From: Candidatus Hydrogenedentota bacterium
GTDB lineage: Bacteria; Hydrogenedentota; Hydrogenedentia; Hydrogenedentales; SLHB01
Assembly (NCBI GenBank): GCA_029552745.1
Contig: JAKPDK010000158.1
Coordinates: 167,741 to 231,740, forward strand
Reading direction: 5' to 3'
DNA: 64,000 nucleotides
Of this stretch, positions 34,943 through 43,605 are shown piece by piece (the stretch's first letter is position 1; the number at the start of each line of letters is the position of its first letter). A model generated the notes under the pieces. The model was not told the DNA's origin. It searched no databases and was given only the letters and a program-made list of their open reading frames with translations. The position numbers were made by a program, and so were the translations under genes.

Positions 34943-36400
34943 ATGAGAAACGTTTCCGTCGGGTTGTTGATCGTTGGCATTTGTCTTGGGGTTTGTGCGT
35001 TCGCTCAGGTCGAAAACCCACCAAAGTTGGAAAACCCCTTGAAAGGCAAATATCTCGACGCAGAAACAACATCCGCTGACCAAACCGATATCGCTGTTAC
35101 CGTCTACAATAACAACCTCGCACTCGTACGTGACCAGCGCAAGATTACCTTACTGCCCGGTGAACAGCTCCTGAAATTTATGGACGTTGCCCAACAGATC
35201 CTGCCACAGACCGTGAATCTAAAATCCTTGTCTGCCCCGGGGTCATTGCATGTGCTGGAGCAGAACTACGAATTTGATTTGATGACCCCTTCAAAACTTC
35301 TTGAAAAATACGTTGGAAAACATGTCACCCTTAGAAACTTTGACAAGGACCGCGTATTCGAATCCGTCGAAGCGGAACTATTAAGCGTAAATGAATCCCC
35401 CGTGTATAGAGTCGGGGGACAAATCTATCTCGGCCATCCCGGACAGGTCGTCCTTCCGGATCTGCCGGAAGACCTCATTGCCAAACCGTCGCTCATTTGG
35501 TTGTTACAAAACGAAGGTACAGACCACCAGGTAGAGGTTACGTATCTGACTCATGGAATTTCTTGGCAAGCCGATTATGTCCTCACCTTGGACAAGACCG
35601 AATCCAAATTGGCGTTAGAAGGCTGGGTGACTCTAAATAACCAGTGTGGCACTTCCTTCAAAGATGCCCAGCTAAAACTGGTTGCCGGTGACGTACATGT
35701 GGTCCAAGATGAAGTGCGTCCACTTCCAGCAAAGGCAGGCATGATGATGGCACGTGCCCCTGAACCCATGAAAGAGGAAGCCTTTGCGGAATACCACTTG
35801 TACTCGCTACCAAGACGCACGACCATCAAACAAAATCAATCCAAACAAGTGTCCCTTCTTTCCGCTGAAAATATTTCGGTGACGAAACTTTACGAACTCC
35901 GGGGCGCACCGCATTTCTACTTTGATCGCGTTCCCCCACTGCGCGACCAAAAAGTTTCTGTCTTCTTGAAATTTAGAAACAGCAAAGAGAATGCCTTAGG
36001 CGTGCCTCTTCCCGCGGGCGTGATGCGCGTTTACCAAGAAGACAGCGATGGGATGTTACAGTTCGCAGGAGAAGATCGCATTCAGCACACGCCCAAAGAC
36101 GAAGACATCCGCATCCAATTAGGTACGGCATTCGATGTCGTCGCTGAACGCGTGCAAACGGATTTCCAACGTATTGCCGACACCGTAACGGAAACCGCTT
36201 TTGAAATAACCGTCCGAAACCACAAAGATAAACCCGTCGTGGTCGATATCGTAGAACAAATGCCTGCGGAAGACTGGTCAATCGTAGCAAAATCACAAGA
36301 TTTTGTGAAAAAAGACGCCCAAACAGCTGTTTTCTCCGTACCCGTTCAAGAAAATAAGGAGGCAAAAGTCAGCTACCGCGTGCGCGTGACAACGCGATAA
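34943..36400 (+). CDS. DUF4139 domain protein, exported
   Basis: A 485-residue protein with a signal peptide (VSVGLLIVGICLGVCAFAQ). The rest matches the DUF4139 style: ITVYNNNLALVRDQRKI-type start (here VTVYNNNLALVRDQRKI), a NLKSL segment, YLTHGISWQADYVLTL and a C-terminal beta-sandwich ending YRVRVTTR. It carries a strong AAGGAGG seven bases before the ATG. The function of this family is not known; the protein is probably periplasmic. It stands alone between the URO-D-like gene and the cell-division cluster. Confidence 0.82.
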   Translation: MRNVSVGLLIVGICLGVCAFAQVENPPKLENPLKGKYLDAETTSADQTDIAVTVYNNNLALVRDQRKITLLPGEQLLKFMDVAQQILPQTVNLKSLSAPGSLHVLEQNYEFDLMTPSKLLEKYVGKHVTLRNFDKDRVFESVEAELLSVNESPVYRVGGQIYLGHPGQVVLPDLPEDLIAKPSLIWLLQNEGTDHQVEVTYLTHGISWQADYVLTLDKTESKLALEGWVTLNNQCGTSFKDAQLKLVAGDVHVVQDEVRPLPAKAGMMMARAPEPMKEEAFAEYHLYSLPRRTTIKQNQSKQVSLLSAENISVTKLYELRGAPHFYFDRVPPLRDQKVSVFLKFRNSKENALGVPLPAGVMRVYQEDSDGMLQFAGEDRIQHTPKDEDIRIQLGTAFDVVAERVQTDFQRIADTVTETAFEITVRNHKDKPVVVDIVEQMPAEDWSIVAKSQDFVKKDAQTAVFSVPVQENKEAKVSYRVRVTTR

Positions 36401-36434
36401 CTTTTCACAGGCGCGCATCCGATCGTTAACGCGT

Positions 36435-36457
36435 AAGTCTTTATTGAAAAAAGACTT
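36435..36457. terminator. Small inverted repeat after the DUF4139 gene
   Basis: AAGTCTTT / AAAGACTT with a seven-base loop, 35 bases after the stop. The run of T residues is missing, so termination is only a possibility. Confidence 0.25.
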
Positions 36458-36594
36458 GTACCAAATACCTGAAACGGGATCGTTTCATCGCAGATATCGC
36501 ATTGCCGTTTTTCCCGCAGAGAAAAGACCTAGTACGCGCCACTACGCAAAGTCGTTTTTACCTGCAAAAATACTTTCCCTTGTGGTGAGCCTTT

Positions 36595-36603
36595 TGGTAT
36601 AAT
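36595..36603 (+). promoter_or_regulatory. Extended -10 promoter of the murC-ftsQ-ftsZ-pilT cluster
   Basis: TGgTATAAT, a perfect TGn-TATAAT, 37 bases before the murC ATG. No good -35 is present at the 17-base position, which extended -10 promoters tolerate. Confidence 0.55.
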
Positions 36604-36639
36604 ACCGGCTGCCACAATATATTGAGTCGGAATCCATCC

Positions 36640-38094
36640 ATGAATGGTTTGAAACGCAGAGTTCACTTTGTTGGGGTTGGCGGCATCGGAATGAGCGGGT
36701 TGGCGGAAATCTTGCTCAATCTCGGATACCCCGTCTCCGGCTCGGACTTAAAGTCTTCCGAAATTACAGAACGTCTAAAGACCCTCGGGCTGACGTTTTT
36801 CGAAGGACATGCGGCGCACCATGTCGGCGACGCCGGTATCGTGGTGAGGTCCGCCGCTGTGGATGAGGAAAACGTAGAGATCGTCGCCGCAAAACGTCGT
36901 GGCATCCCTGTCCTGCATCGTAGTGAGATGTTAGCGGATTTGATGCGCCTGAAACCCAACGCGGTCGCAGTGGGCGGCACCCATGGCAAAACAACCACCA
37001 CATCGATGATCAGCGCTATTCTCGACCATGCGGACATCGGCGCAACCAGCATCGTGGGTGGCATTTTACACCGCAGCGGAACAAACGCCCGATGGGGAGA
37101 AGGTGATTTTCTCGTTGCCGAAGCCGACGAACACGATGGATCTTTTCTTCATCTCTCTCCCACAATTAGCGTGGTCACCAACATCGACGCCGAACACCTG
37201 GAATATTACGGAACCGTGGACCGTATCAAACAGGCATTTATTGACTTTTGCAATCGCGTTCCTTTTTATGGGTATTCCATTGTCTGCATTGACGACCCTA
37301 ACACGCGCTCCATACTGCCGGACATCTCCAGCGTTTGCATCACGTATGGTCTAGACGCAAAGGCATCCTTAAGCGCCACCAACATAGAACTCTTACAATC
37401 CAGCTGCGACCAGCAACCTCAACCCTTGAGCCTGCCCGAAATGCGTACACGTTTTGAATTAGTTAGCCGCGATGAACGATTAGGCGTGACAGGACACCTG
37501 GGTACCGTGACGATCAAGGCCGTCGGGGTGCACAATGTGCGTAATGCACTAGCTGCCTGCGCCGTAGGACTGTGTTTGGGAATGCCCCCGACACAAATTA
37601 TCCAAGGCATTAAGCTGTACGACGGTGTCCGTCGTCGTTTACAAGTTTGTGGCACGCACAACGGAGTTACGGTGGTCGAAGATTACGCCCATCATCCTTC
37701 GGAAATCGCCGCTGTGTTAGATGCCGTCGAATGCCTAAAACCCCAACGCATTATCTGCGTTTTTCAACCTCATTTATACAGTCGCACAAAGTTTTTCTTC
37801 GAAGAATTTGCCCAAGTACTTCGACGCGCCGACATGGCGATCGTCACCGATATCTACCCCGCACGGGAATCTCCCATGCCCGGGGTTCATGCCGGACTCA
37901 TTGTCGATGCGGCGCGCAAACACGAAGCGAACCACGTCGAACTGATAAAAGATATGTACGATGTTCCGCGGCAAATAGCGTCCCGATTGGAAAGAGGCGA
38001 TATCGTCCTCATATTGGGCGCAGGAAATATCAATCGGATTGCCCCAGCGCTGCTGGAAGAGATTCGAAGCAAACATGACGCACGAGGCGTATAG
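36640..38094 (+). CDS. murC: UDP-N-acetylmuramate--L-alanine ligase
   Basis: A 484-residue ATP-dependent ligase that adds L-Ala to UDP-MurNAc in peptidoglycan synthesis. N-terminal GVGGIGMSGLAEILL (UDP site), GGTHGKTTTTSM (ATP P-loop), EADEHDGSFLHL, NIDAEHLEYYG, VVEDYAHHPSEI and FQPHLYSRTKFFFEEF are all as in MurC. The ATG at 36640 is preferred; TTG at 36622 is in frame. It leads a cluster with ftsQ, which it overlaps by 20 bases. No murB or ddl is present between them. Confidence 0.94.
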   Translation: MNGLKRRVHFVGVGGIGMSGLAEILLNLGYPVSGSDLKSSEITERLKTLGLTFFEGHAAHHVGDAGIVVRSAAVDEENVEIVAAKRRGIPVLHRSEMLADLMRLKPNAVAVGGTHGKTTTTSMISAILDHADIGATSIVGGILHRSGTNARWGEGDFLVAEADEHDGSFLHLSPTISVVTNIDAEHLEYYGTVDRIKQAFIDFCNRVPFYGYSIVCIDDPNTRSILPDISSVCITYGLDAKASLSATNIELLQSSCDQQPQPLSLPEMRTRFELVSRDERLGVTGHLGTVTIKAVGVHNVRNALAACAVGLCLGMPPTQIIQGIKLYDGVRRRLQVCGTHNGVTVVEDYAHHPSEIAAVLDAVECLKPQRIICVFQPHLYSRTKFFFEEFAQVLRRADMAIVTDIYPARESPMPGVHAGLIVDAARKHEANHVELIKDMYDVPRQIASRLERGDIVLILGAGNINRIAPALLEEIRSKHDARGV

Positions 38095-38866
38095 ATTGGA
38101 ACTTCACACCTATCGGTACAAGCCGATGACCGTGCGACGGCATATCCGTCGCATCATCCGATGGCTGTGTGTGCTAGGGCTTTTGTGTGGTTTTGGCTAT
38201 GGCTTTGCAGAATATTTGCACGATGCAAAAGGATTTCGCCTACAGCGCATTCGTATCGCGGGCACAGAACACCTCGATCCCGATACCGTGGTGAACGCTT
38301 CAGGACTGACATCCGCCGACAATGTGCTTCTCTTGAATACTCAAGCCGTCGCCAAACGGCTTCTCGCAAACCCGTACATCAAAAACTGCAAGATTCGGCG
38401 GGTACTCCCGAACTCCGTAGAAATTTTCGTCGAAGAACGTATACCGTCGGCTACGGTGATGATTCACAACCGCACCTTTACAATTAGCGAGGATGGTGTC
38501 GTTCTCGAGGAAATCCCAAATGCCGGCGAGCACATCGGCCCGCTCATTACTGATATCCCCGGGATCGATATTGTGGAACCAGGCCAAAATATCGCCAATG
38601 CCGCGCTGACTGCAGCATTCGAAGTCTTCCGCGCATTTTCCAAAACCGAGTTTGCCACCACCGTGCAAATTTCGGAAATCAGCGCGAGACATCCCAATGA
38701 TATCCGATTGTATTGCGATAACTTGCCCTTTGAGATTCGCTGGGGCAGAGGAGATTTTGAGACCCAAGCGCGGCGCCTTGATGCGCTTTGGAAATATAAG
38801 AATAGACAATTAGACTTCAACGAATACTGTGACTTGCGTTTTGGTCAGGATGTGGCATGCAGGTGA
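38075..38866 (+). CDS. ftsQ: Cell-division protein FtsQ/DivIB
   Basis: A 263-residue bitopic membrane protein. A short basic cytoplasmic tail, one membrane helix (WLCVLGLLCGFGYGFA), then the POTRA domain FRLQRIRIAGTEHLDPDTVVNASGL and the IKNCKIRRVLPNSVEIFVEER strand. It links FtsW/FtsI to early division proteins. The start is the ATG at 38075, inside murC; ATG at 38129 would be just before the helix. Position between murC and ftsZ supports the name, since FtsQ sequences themselves are weakly conserved. Confidence 0.85.
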   Translation: MTHEAYRLELHTYRYKPMTVRRHIRRIIRWLCVLGLLCGFGYGFAEYLHDAKGFRLQRIRIAGTEHLDPDTVVNASGLTSADNVLLLNTQAVAKRLLANPYIKNCKIRRVLPNSVEIFVEERIPSATVMIHNRTFTISEDGVVLEEIPNAGEHIGPLITDIPGIDIVEPGQNIANAALTAAFEVFRAFSKTEFATTVQISEISARHPNDIRLYCDNLPFEIRWGRGDFETQARRLDALWKYKNRQLDFNEYCDLRFGQDVACR

Positions 38867-38879
38867 AGGGAGAAAAACC

Positions 38880-40178
38880 ATGAGCGTCGCAATCGCGGAT
38901 GAGTTCTTGACCCATGAAAAGAAAGCCGTGATCAAAGTCTGTGGTATTGGGGGCGGCGGCAGCAATGCCGTAACTCGAATGATCGAAGCCGGCTTAAAAG
39001 ATGTGGAATTTATCACCATCAATACGGATGCTCAAGCACTCCGAAGTTCCCCGGCGGGCGTGCGCCTGCAAATTGGCCAATCCGGATTGGGCGCGGGCGC
39101 CCGACCCGAAGTCGGTGAGCAAGCGGCACTCGAAGATCGCGACCGCATTGCAGATGTCCTCAAAGGGGCGGACATGATTTTCCTCACAGCAGGACTCGGC
39201 GGAGGCACGGGGACCGGCGCCATACCCGTTGTCGCCGAAGTAGCCCAACAGACAGGGGCACTCACCGTGGCTATTGTAACGTTGCCCTTTGCCTTCGAAG
39301 GCGGCGAGCGCATGAAAAATGCCATGAAAGGATTGGCGGGACTTCAGGATCGCGTGGATGCCGCCATTGTCGTGCCCAACGACCGGCTCTCCGTATTTTG
39401 TCAAAGCAATCTCTCCTTGCTAACGGCATTTCGATTGGCAGACGAGGTGCTGCACAATGGGGTTCGGGCTATTTCTGAGCTCATCACCGTCACGGGATTG
39501 ATCAATCTGGATTTTGCGGATGTTCGCACTATCATGGAGAAAAGCGGACGCGCCCTGATGGGGATCGGCGTTGCAGAAGGCGAGCAGCGTGCCATACGTG
39601 CCGCCGAAGACGCCATCGTATGTCCCCTGTTGGAAAACTCGACGATCGAAGGCGCTACCCGCGTCATTGTCAATATTCAAGGCGGCAGCGACATTGGCAT
39701 GCGGGAAGTCCACGACGCCGTTTCCACCGTACAAAAAGCGGCGCATCCCAATGCCAACATCATCTTCGGAGCCGTGGTGGACGATTCCGAACGTCCTGAG
39801 CTGAAAGTGACCGTCATCGCGGCAGGTTTTGCGGACGCCCGCGTACATACGGTGGTGCCCTTCACGCAAACAGCGGACATAAGCAACGAGACCACATACC
39901 GAACAATCCCAGACGAGAAAGAAAAAACGATCCAAGAAGAAGCCGCTGCACCAGCAGACTTAGAAAAAGAACCAGCAGCGGTGCGTGAACCTGTCAGCTT
40001 ATCCCAGGCACCCTCCCCACGCGGCGGCGAAAATGCGCCCGTGCAACAAGTGATGTTTCCCGAGGAGACAACTGAAGAGGACCAGCCTTACGAGACTACG
40101 ACGCACGGAAAGCCTCTCAAGGATTCGGAAGATCTGAGTATCCCAACCTTCCTGCGACGGCGGATGAAACGGTCATGA
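38880..40178 (+). CDS. ftsZ: Cell-division GTPase FtsZ
   Basis: A 432-residue tubulin homologue that forms the Z ring. It has VCGIGGGGSNAVTRM, the GTP loop GLGGGTGTGA, the T7 loop NLDFADVRTIM and a long acidic, Pro/Glu-rich linker. The C-terminus DLSIPTFLRRRMKRS is the conserved peptide that binds FtsA/ZipA-type tethers, although no ftsA lies between ftsQ and ftsZ. The ATG at 38880 has GAAGGGAG about seven bases upstream. It overlaps pilT by four bases (ATGA). Confidence 0.97.
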   Translation: MSVAIADEFLTHEKKAVIKVCGIGGGGSNAVTRMIEAGLKDVEFITINTDAQALRSSPAGVRLQIGQSGLGAGARPEVGEQAALEDRDRIADVLKGADMIFLTAGLGGGTGTGAIPVVAEVAQQTGALTVAIVTLPFAFEGGERMKNAMKGLAGLQDRVDAAIVVPNDRLSVFCQSNLSLLTAFRLADEVLHNGVRAISELITVTGLINLDFADVRTIMEKSGRALMGIGVAEGEQRAIRAAEDAIVCPLLENSTIEGATRVIVNIQGGSDIGMREVHDAVSTVQKAAHPNANIIFGAVVDDSERPELKVTVIAAGFADARVHTVVPFTQTADISNETTYRTIPDEKEKTIQEEAAAPADLEKEPAAVREPVSLSQAPSPRGGENAPVQQVMFPEETTEEDQPYETTTHGKPLKDSEDLSIPTFLRRRMKRS

Positions 40179-41284
40179 GTTTTTTTATGAAATTGTTAGC
40201 ACGCGCCGTGGAACGCGGCGCATCAGACGTTCATATCAAAACCGGGGCACCGCCTTACTTTCGCATCGACGGCGAGCTATTACCTCGCAAAGCCGAACCA
40301 CTCGACGAAGCCGCCATTGACGAAATCTTGGCTGTTTTACTCACGGAAGCCCAGCACAAAACCTTTGTGGAAAAAGGGGAGGTAGACCTCGCTTTCGTCG
40401 ACCCGACCTTAGGAAGATTCCGTGTGAACGTCTTCCGCCAACGTAGCACGGTGTCCATCGTGATGCGTCGGATCAATACCCGCATACCCAATTTCGAAGA
40501 GTTGTTTTTGCCCTCGGCTGTGGAGCGATTTGCGCAACTGCAACGCGGACTTGTACTCATTACCGGAACAACTGGAAGCGGCAAATCCACCACACTGGCG
40601 GCAATTATTGACTATATCAACGAGCGTCGTCGTTGCCACATCGTGACTATCGAGGACCCAATCGAATACATCCACACCGACAAAAAAGCCGTCATCAATC
40701 AGCGCGAAATAGGAATTGACACGGCTGATTTCTCCAGTGCCTTGCGTTCCGTCATGAGACAAGATCCCGATGTCATTCTTGTGGGTGAAATGCGGGATTT
40801 AGAGACGTTCCAAGCAGCGATCAGCGCTTCCGAAACGGGACACCTTGTTTTCAGCACGCTTCACACCGCCAATGTCACACAAACCATCGACCGAATCGTC
40901 GATTTGTTTCCTTCCAACCAACAAGATCAGATTCGGTCACAACTCTCCCTCAATCTGCGCGGGATCATGTGTCAGCGGCTATTACCACGTGCATCCGGTA
41001 CCGGACGGGTACCGGCGTGCGAGGTCCTCATGATGACACCCGCCGTTATGAAATTGATTAAAGAAAACCGTATCTCACGTATCCCCACCGCAATCCAACA
41101 AGGACGTGAAGATGGCATGCAGTCGTTTAACGACAGTCTATTCGCCTTGCTTAAATCCAAGATGATTTCCAAAGAAACTGCCATGGAAGTGTCCGACAAT
41201 CCGGCAGAACTGGAACTTATGCTTCAAGGTATAGAACTGTCCGCCATGCGAGGCGGCATACTGGGCGAAGGCAAATCTTCGTGA
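40175..41284 (+). CDS. pilT: PilT-type twitching motility / retraction ATPase
   Basis: A 369-residue secretion ATPase. The N-terminal PAS-like domain starts ASDVHIKTGAPPYFRIDGEL. Next come Walker A GTTGSGKSTTLAA, an Asp box HIVTIEDPIEYIH, Walker B DPDVILVGEMRDLET and His box HLVFSTLHT. The ring hexamer pulls type IV pili back. A PilT/PilU distinction cannot be made from the sequence alone. The four-base overlap with ftsZ means it is probably translated with it, which is an odd pairing. Confidence 0.92.
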   Translation: MSFFMKLLARAVERGASDVHIKTGAPPYFRIDGELLPRKAEPLDEAAIDEILAVLLTEAQHKTFVEKGEVDLAFVDPTLGRFRVNVFRQRSTVSIVMRRINTRIPNFEELFLPSAVERFAQLQRGLVLITGTTGSGKSTTLAAIIDYINERRRCHIVTIEDPIEYIHTDKKAVINQREIGIDTADFSSALRSVMRQDPDVILVGEMRDLETFQAAISASETGHLVFSTLHTANVTQTIDRIVDLFPSNQQDQIRSQLSLNLRGIMCQRLLPRASGTGRVPACEVLMMTPAVMKLIKENRISRIPTAIQQGREDGMQSFNDSLFALLKSKMISKETAMEVSDNPAELELMLQGIELSAMRGGILGEGKSS

Positions 41285-41445
41285 GGCTCTTTTGATCAAC
41301 GGGGCGCGTCCCACTTTTTCGACTGAGCACTTTCTTTCGCGAATAGCTAACAAGTCTATCCCACCTGCAAACAGCAGGGGACTGGGGTATTTCCTCGTAG
41401 CCATGAATGCCTATGTCACCTTGTGTTGTCACGTTTGAGTACCTG

Positions 41446-41485
41446 AGGGGATTGCCACGTCGTGCCTTTGGGGCTCCTCGCAATG
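41446..41485. repeat. Dispersed palindromic repeat, half copy C
   Basis: Only the right arm is present: gaggggattgccacgtcgtgcc...ggctcctcgcaatga. It opens the gene-free stretch 41285-42310, which otherwise contains only repeats and a promoter near its end. Confidence 0.65.
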
Positions 41486-41556
41486 AAAATGCCGGGGAAA
41501 CGTGATGTACACAAACGCCGTGAAAGGTGCTCCTTCCCTAACTCATTCTTTCCCGG

Positions 41557-41605
41557 TAGGGGCGAGAGCTTGATCGGTCGGGCGACCACAGGCGGTCGCC
41601 CCTAC
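41557..41605. repeat. Short GC-rich inverted repeat
   Basis: gtaggggcga at the left and tcgcccctac at the right, with gcttgatcggtcgggcgaccacaggc-like filler in pieces between them. Same end type as 16487-16515. Confidence 0.55.
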
Positions 41606-41652
41606 AATGTCCTTGTTCGGGACAACCCTTTTCTGCCTACTGTCCTCCCTGT

Positions 41653-41699
41653 TGTCATTGCGAGGAGCGAAGTCCCCGAAGCGACGAAGCAATCCCCTT
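41653..41699. repeat. Dispersed palindromic repeat, half copy D
   Basis: Left arm only: tgtcattgcgaggagcgaag, then tccccgaagcgacgaagcaatcccctt. Followed at 41708 by another short GC-rich repeat. Confidence 0.7.
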
Positions 41700-41707
41700 G
41701 TCTTTTT

Positions 41708-41734
41708 GTAGGGGCGCAACGTGTTGCGCCCTGC
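41708..41734. repeat. Short GC-rich inverted repeat
   Basis: gtaggggcgcaac / gttgcgccctgc, a near-perfect hairpin of the same family as 41557-41605. Confidence 0.45.
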
Positions 41735-41779
41735 CACTTCCTAACCTAGGCAGATCCCTTCCCCCACAGTACCCCCTAC

Positions 41780-41917
41780 TGTCATTGCGAGGAGCGAAGT
41801 CCCCGACGCGACGAAGCAATCCCCTCAACCGCATAGCGCTAGAGAGCCCGGGGATGGTCGTCTCCGAATTCCTAAGGGGATTGCCACGTCGCCCCTTCGG
41901 GGCTCCTCGCAATGACA
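41780..41917. repeat. Dispersed palindromic repeat, full copy E
   Basis: The best-preserved complete copy. It begins tgtcattgcgaggagcgaag and ends ctcctcgcaatgaca, with gacgaagcaatcccc in the left arm and ggggattgccacgtcgcccc in the right. The internal part accgcatagcgctagag resembles accgcgcagcgcaaaag of copy A, so copies share more than the ends. Confidence 0.8.
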
Positions 41918-42189
41918 GCGAGGAGACGACTTTCAATCTTCTGCGCAGGGTTCAGCCCCCCTGTGCCCCCGGCATGCGGGGGGAGTAAGAAGAGATGACA
42001 AAAAAACCAACACGGTGGGGCGACATCCCCCCGCGTGTGAGGGGAGTAAGGGCGTCATAGATAGATCAAACCTACCTAGGACGCTAAGCGTCAATGCCTT
42101 TCTATTAATAACCTTCATAGAAAATCCTCTCCTCAATTCCTCATGCAACATGACAAAAAGTGCCAAACGTCCTGGACGAATACAGTCAA

Positions 42190-42219
42190 TTGCAACCTTT
42201 TGAACACAGAGAGCATAAT
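42190..42219 (+). promoter_or_regulatory. Possible promoter of the exbB operon
   Basis: TTGCAA at 42190-42195, an 18-base spacer and CATAAT at 42214-42219, 92 bases before the exbB-like start. Confidence 0.4.
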
Positions 42220-42310
42220 ACGTTTAGGGTCTTATACTTAGCCCACATCTCTCGAAAACGAGAACTGACAAATTGGGTAATGCTACGGTTTCAAATAGGA
42301 GTGCGTTTGC

Positions 42311-43177
42311 ATGAGACGTTATCGGAACAGAATGGTGGTTGGGCTCGCTGTATGTTTAGTGTTCTGGGCATCGATTAGCATCCATGCGATAGCCCAAGAG
42401 GCCCAGCCATCTCCGCCCGCTCCTCCTTCCGAGACGCCCGCCGCAAGTTCAGCCGATACGCCTGCTGCGGTCCCGACACCGGCGGCAGAATCAACGCCAT
42501 CCCCAACACCTGCTAGCCAACCCGAAAAAGAAGGGGCGGCAAAGAGCGCGCCCCGTTTGACGTTGTGGGACATGATCATTGCCGGCGGCGTGATCATGTG
42601 GGTCATCATCCTGTTGAGTATCGCCACCGGCATCATGGCCGTGTATTTTCTGGTTGTAGTAACACCCGCACGGGAAATTCCGCCGGCGTTTGTGAAACGC
42701 GCCATCACACAGATACGCGCCGGTGATCTCCGTGGCGCCTATCAGATGTGTGAAGGCAGGGACGAATTGGTGGCTAACGTCCTCCGTGCAGGATTGAAGG
42801 TCGCCGGGCATGACCGCTACGTGATTCAAGAGGCAATGGAAAGCGAAGGGGAACGAGGCGCCACGCAACTTTGGGAGAAAATATCCTACTTAAATTACGT
42901 CGGCGTGACAGCTCCCTTGTTAGGCTTACTCGGTACAGTATGGGGCATGATCAACGCTTTTGGCGCCATTGCCTTTGAGGACGCCATCGTCCGTGGCAAA
43001 GCGATGGCATCCGGCGTTGCCCAAGCGATGATTACTACCGCCGGCGGGCTTGTCGTAGCCATTCCGGCATTCGTGTTGTATTTCTACCTGCGCGGACGGG
43101 TGATCAAAATCATCGCCCAGATGGAATCCTTGGCAGGTGAAATGGTTGAAATACTCTCGCGGAGTCAACACTCATGA
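42311..43177 (+). CDS. MotA/TolQ/ExbB proton-channel family protein
   Basis: A 288-residue protein. A signal-like helix is followed by about 60 Pro/Ala/Thr-rich residues, an unusual N-terminal extension for this family. Then come the three usual helices: WDMIIAGGVIMWVIILLSIATGIMAVYFLV, YLNYVGVTAPLLGLLGTVWGMINAFGAIA and AMITTAGGLVVAIPAFVLYFYLRG. It would form the proton-conducting pentamer with the ExbD-like protein whose gene overlaps it by four bases. An AGGAG element lies about ten bases before the ATG. Confidence 0.88.
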   Translation: MRRYRNRMVVGLAVCLVFWASISIHAIAQEAQPSPPAPPSETPAASSADTPAAVPTPAAESTPSPTPASQPEKEGAAKSAPRLTLWDMIIAGGVIMWVIILLSIATGIMAVYFLVVVTPAREIPPAFVKRAITQIRAGDLRGAYQMCEGRDELVANVLRAGLKVAGHDRYVIQEAMESEGERGATQLWEKISYLNYVGVTAPLLGLLGTVWGMINAFGAIAFEDAIVRGKAMASGVAQAMITTAGGLVVAIPAFVLYFYLRGRVIKIIAQMESLAGEMVEILSRSQHS

Positions 43178-43605
43178 GATTCGGACGCCGTTTCATTGAA
43201 GAACCTCAAAGCATTCAGATGGCACCGCTGATAGATATCGTTTTTATCACGTTGGTGTTTTTTATGACGGTATATACCTACTCCGCCCTGGAAAGTGAAA
43301 TCGATATTACCTTGCCGACGGCGGATGCCGCTGTCCCTATGGATAGAAACCGTGGCGAAATCTACATCAACATACGCAGTGACGGGCGGATCATACTGAA
43401 CAATCGCGAGGTGGGACTCGATGAGCTTCAACAGATCCTAAATCGCGTGGCAGAATATTTCCCAGGAGGCGCTGTCATCATTCGCGGAGATAAAGAAGCC
43501 CATCTGGGCACCGCTATCGCCGTCCTAAATTGTTGCAAGAAAGCAGATATCCAGAACGTCTCTTTTGCGGCCGTGAAAGAGGACAAACATGATGGCTCCG
43601 GGTAA
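43174..43605 (+). CDS. ExbD/TolR-family biopolymer transport protein
   Basis: A 143-residue bitopic protein. It has an N-terminal cytoplasmic stretch, a single helix MAPLIDIVFITLVFFMTVYT whose Asp is the conserved proton-carrying residue, then a periplasmic domain (ALESEIDITLPTADAAV, INIRSDGRIILNNREV, VIIRGDKEAHLGTAIAVLN). It overlaps the ExbB-like gene (ATGA) and the TPR gene downstream (17 bases), so all three are translated together. Confidence 0.9.
   Translation: MRFGRRFIEEPQSIQMAPLIDIVFITLVFFMTVYTYSALESEIDITLPTADAAVPMDRNRGEIYINIRSDGRIILNNREVGLDELQQILNRVAEYFPGGAVIIRGDKEAHLGTAIAVLNCCKKADIQNVSFAAVKEDKHDGSG

Noticed and set aside
41285..42310. CRISPR array in the repeat-rich kilobase
   Set aside because: The repeats are inverted, unequal in length and irregularly spaced; there are no uniform direct repeats and no cas genes.
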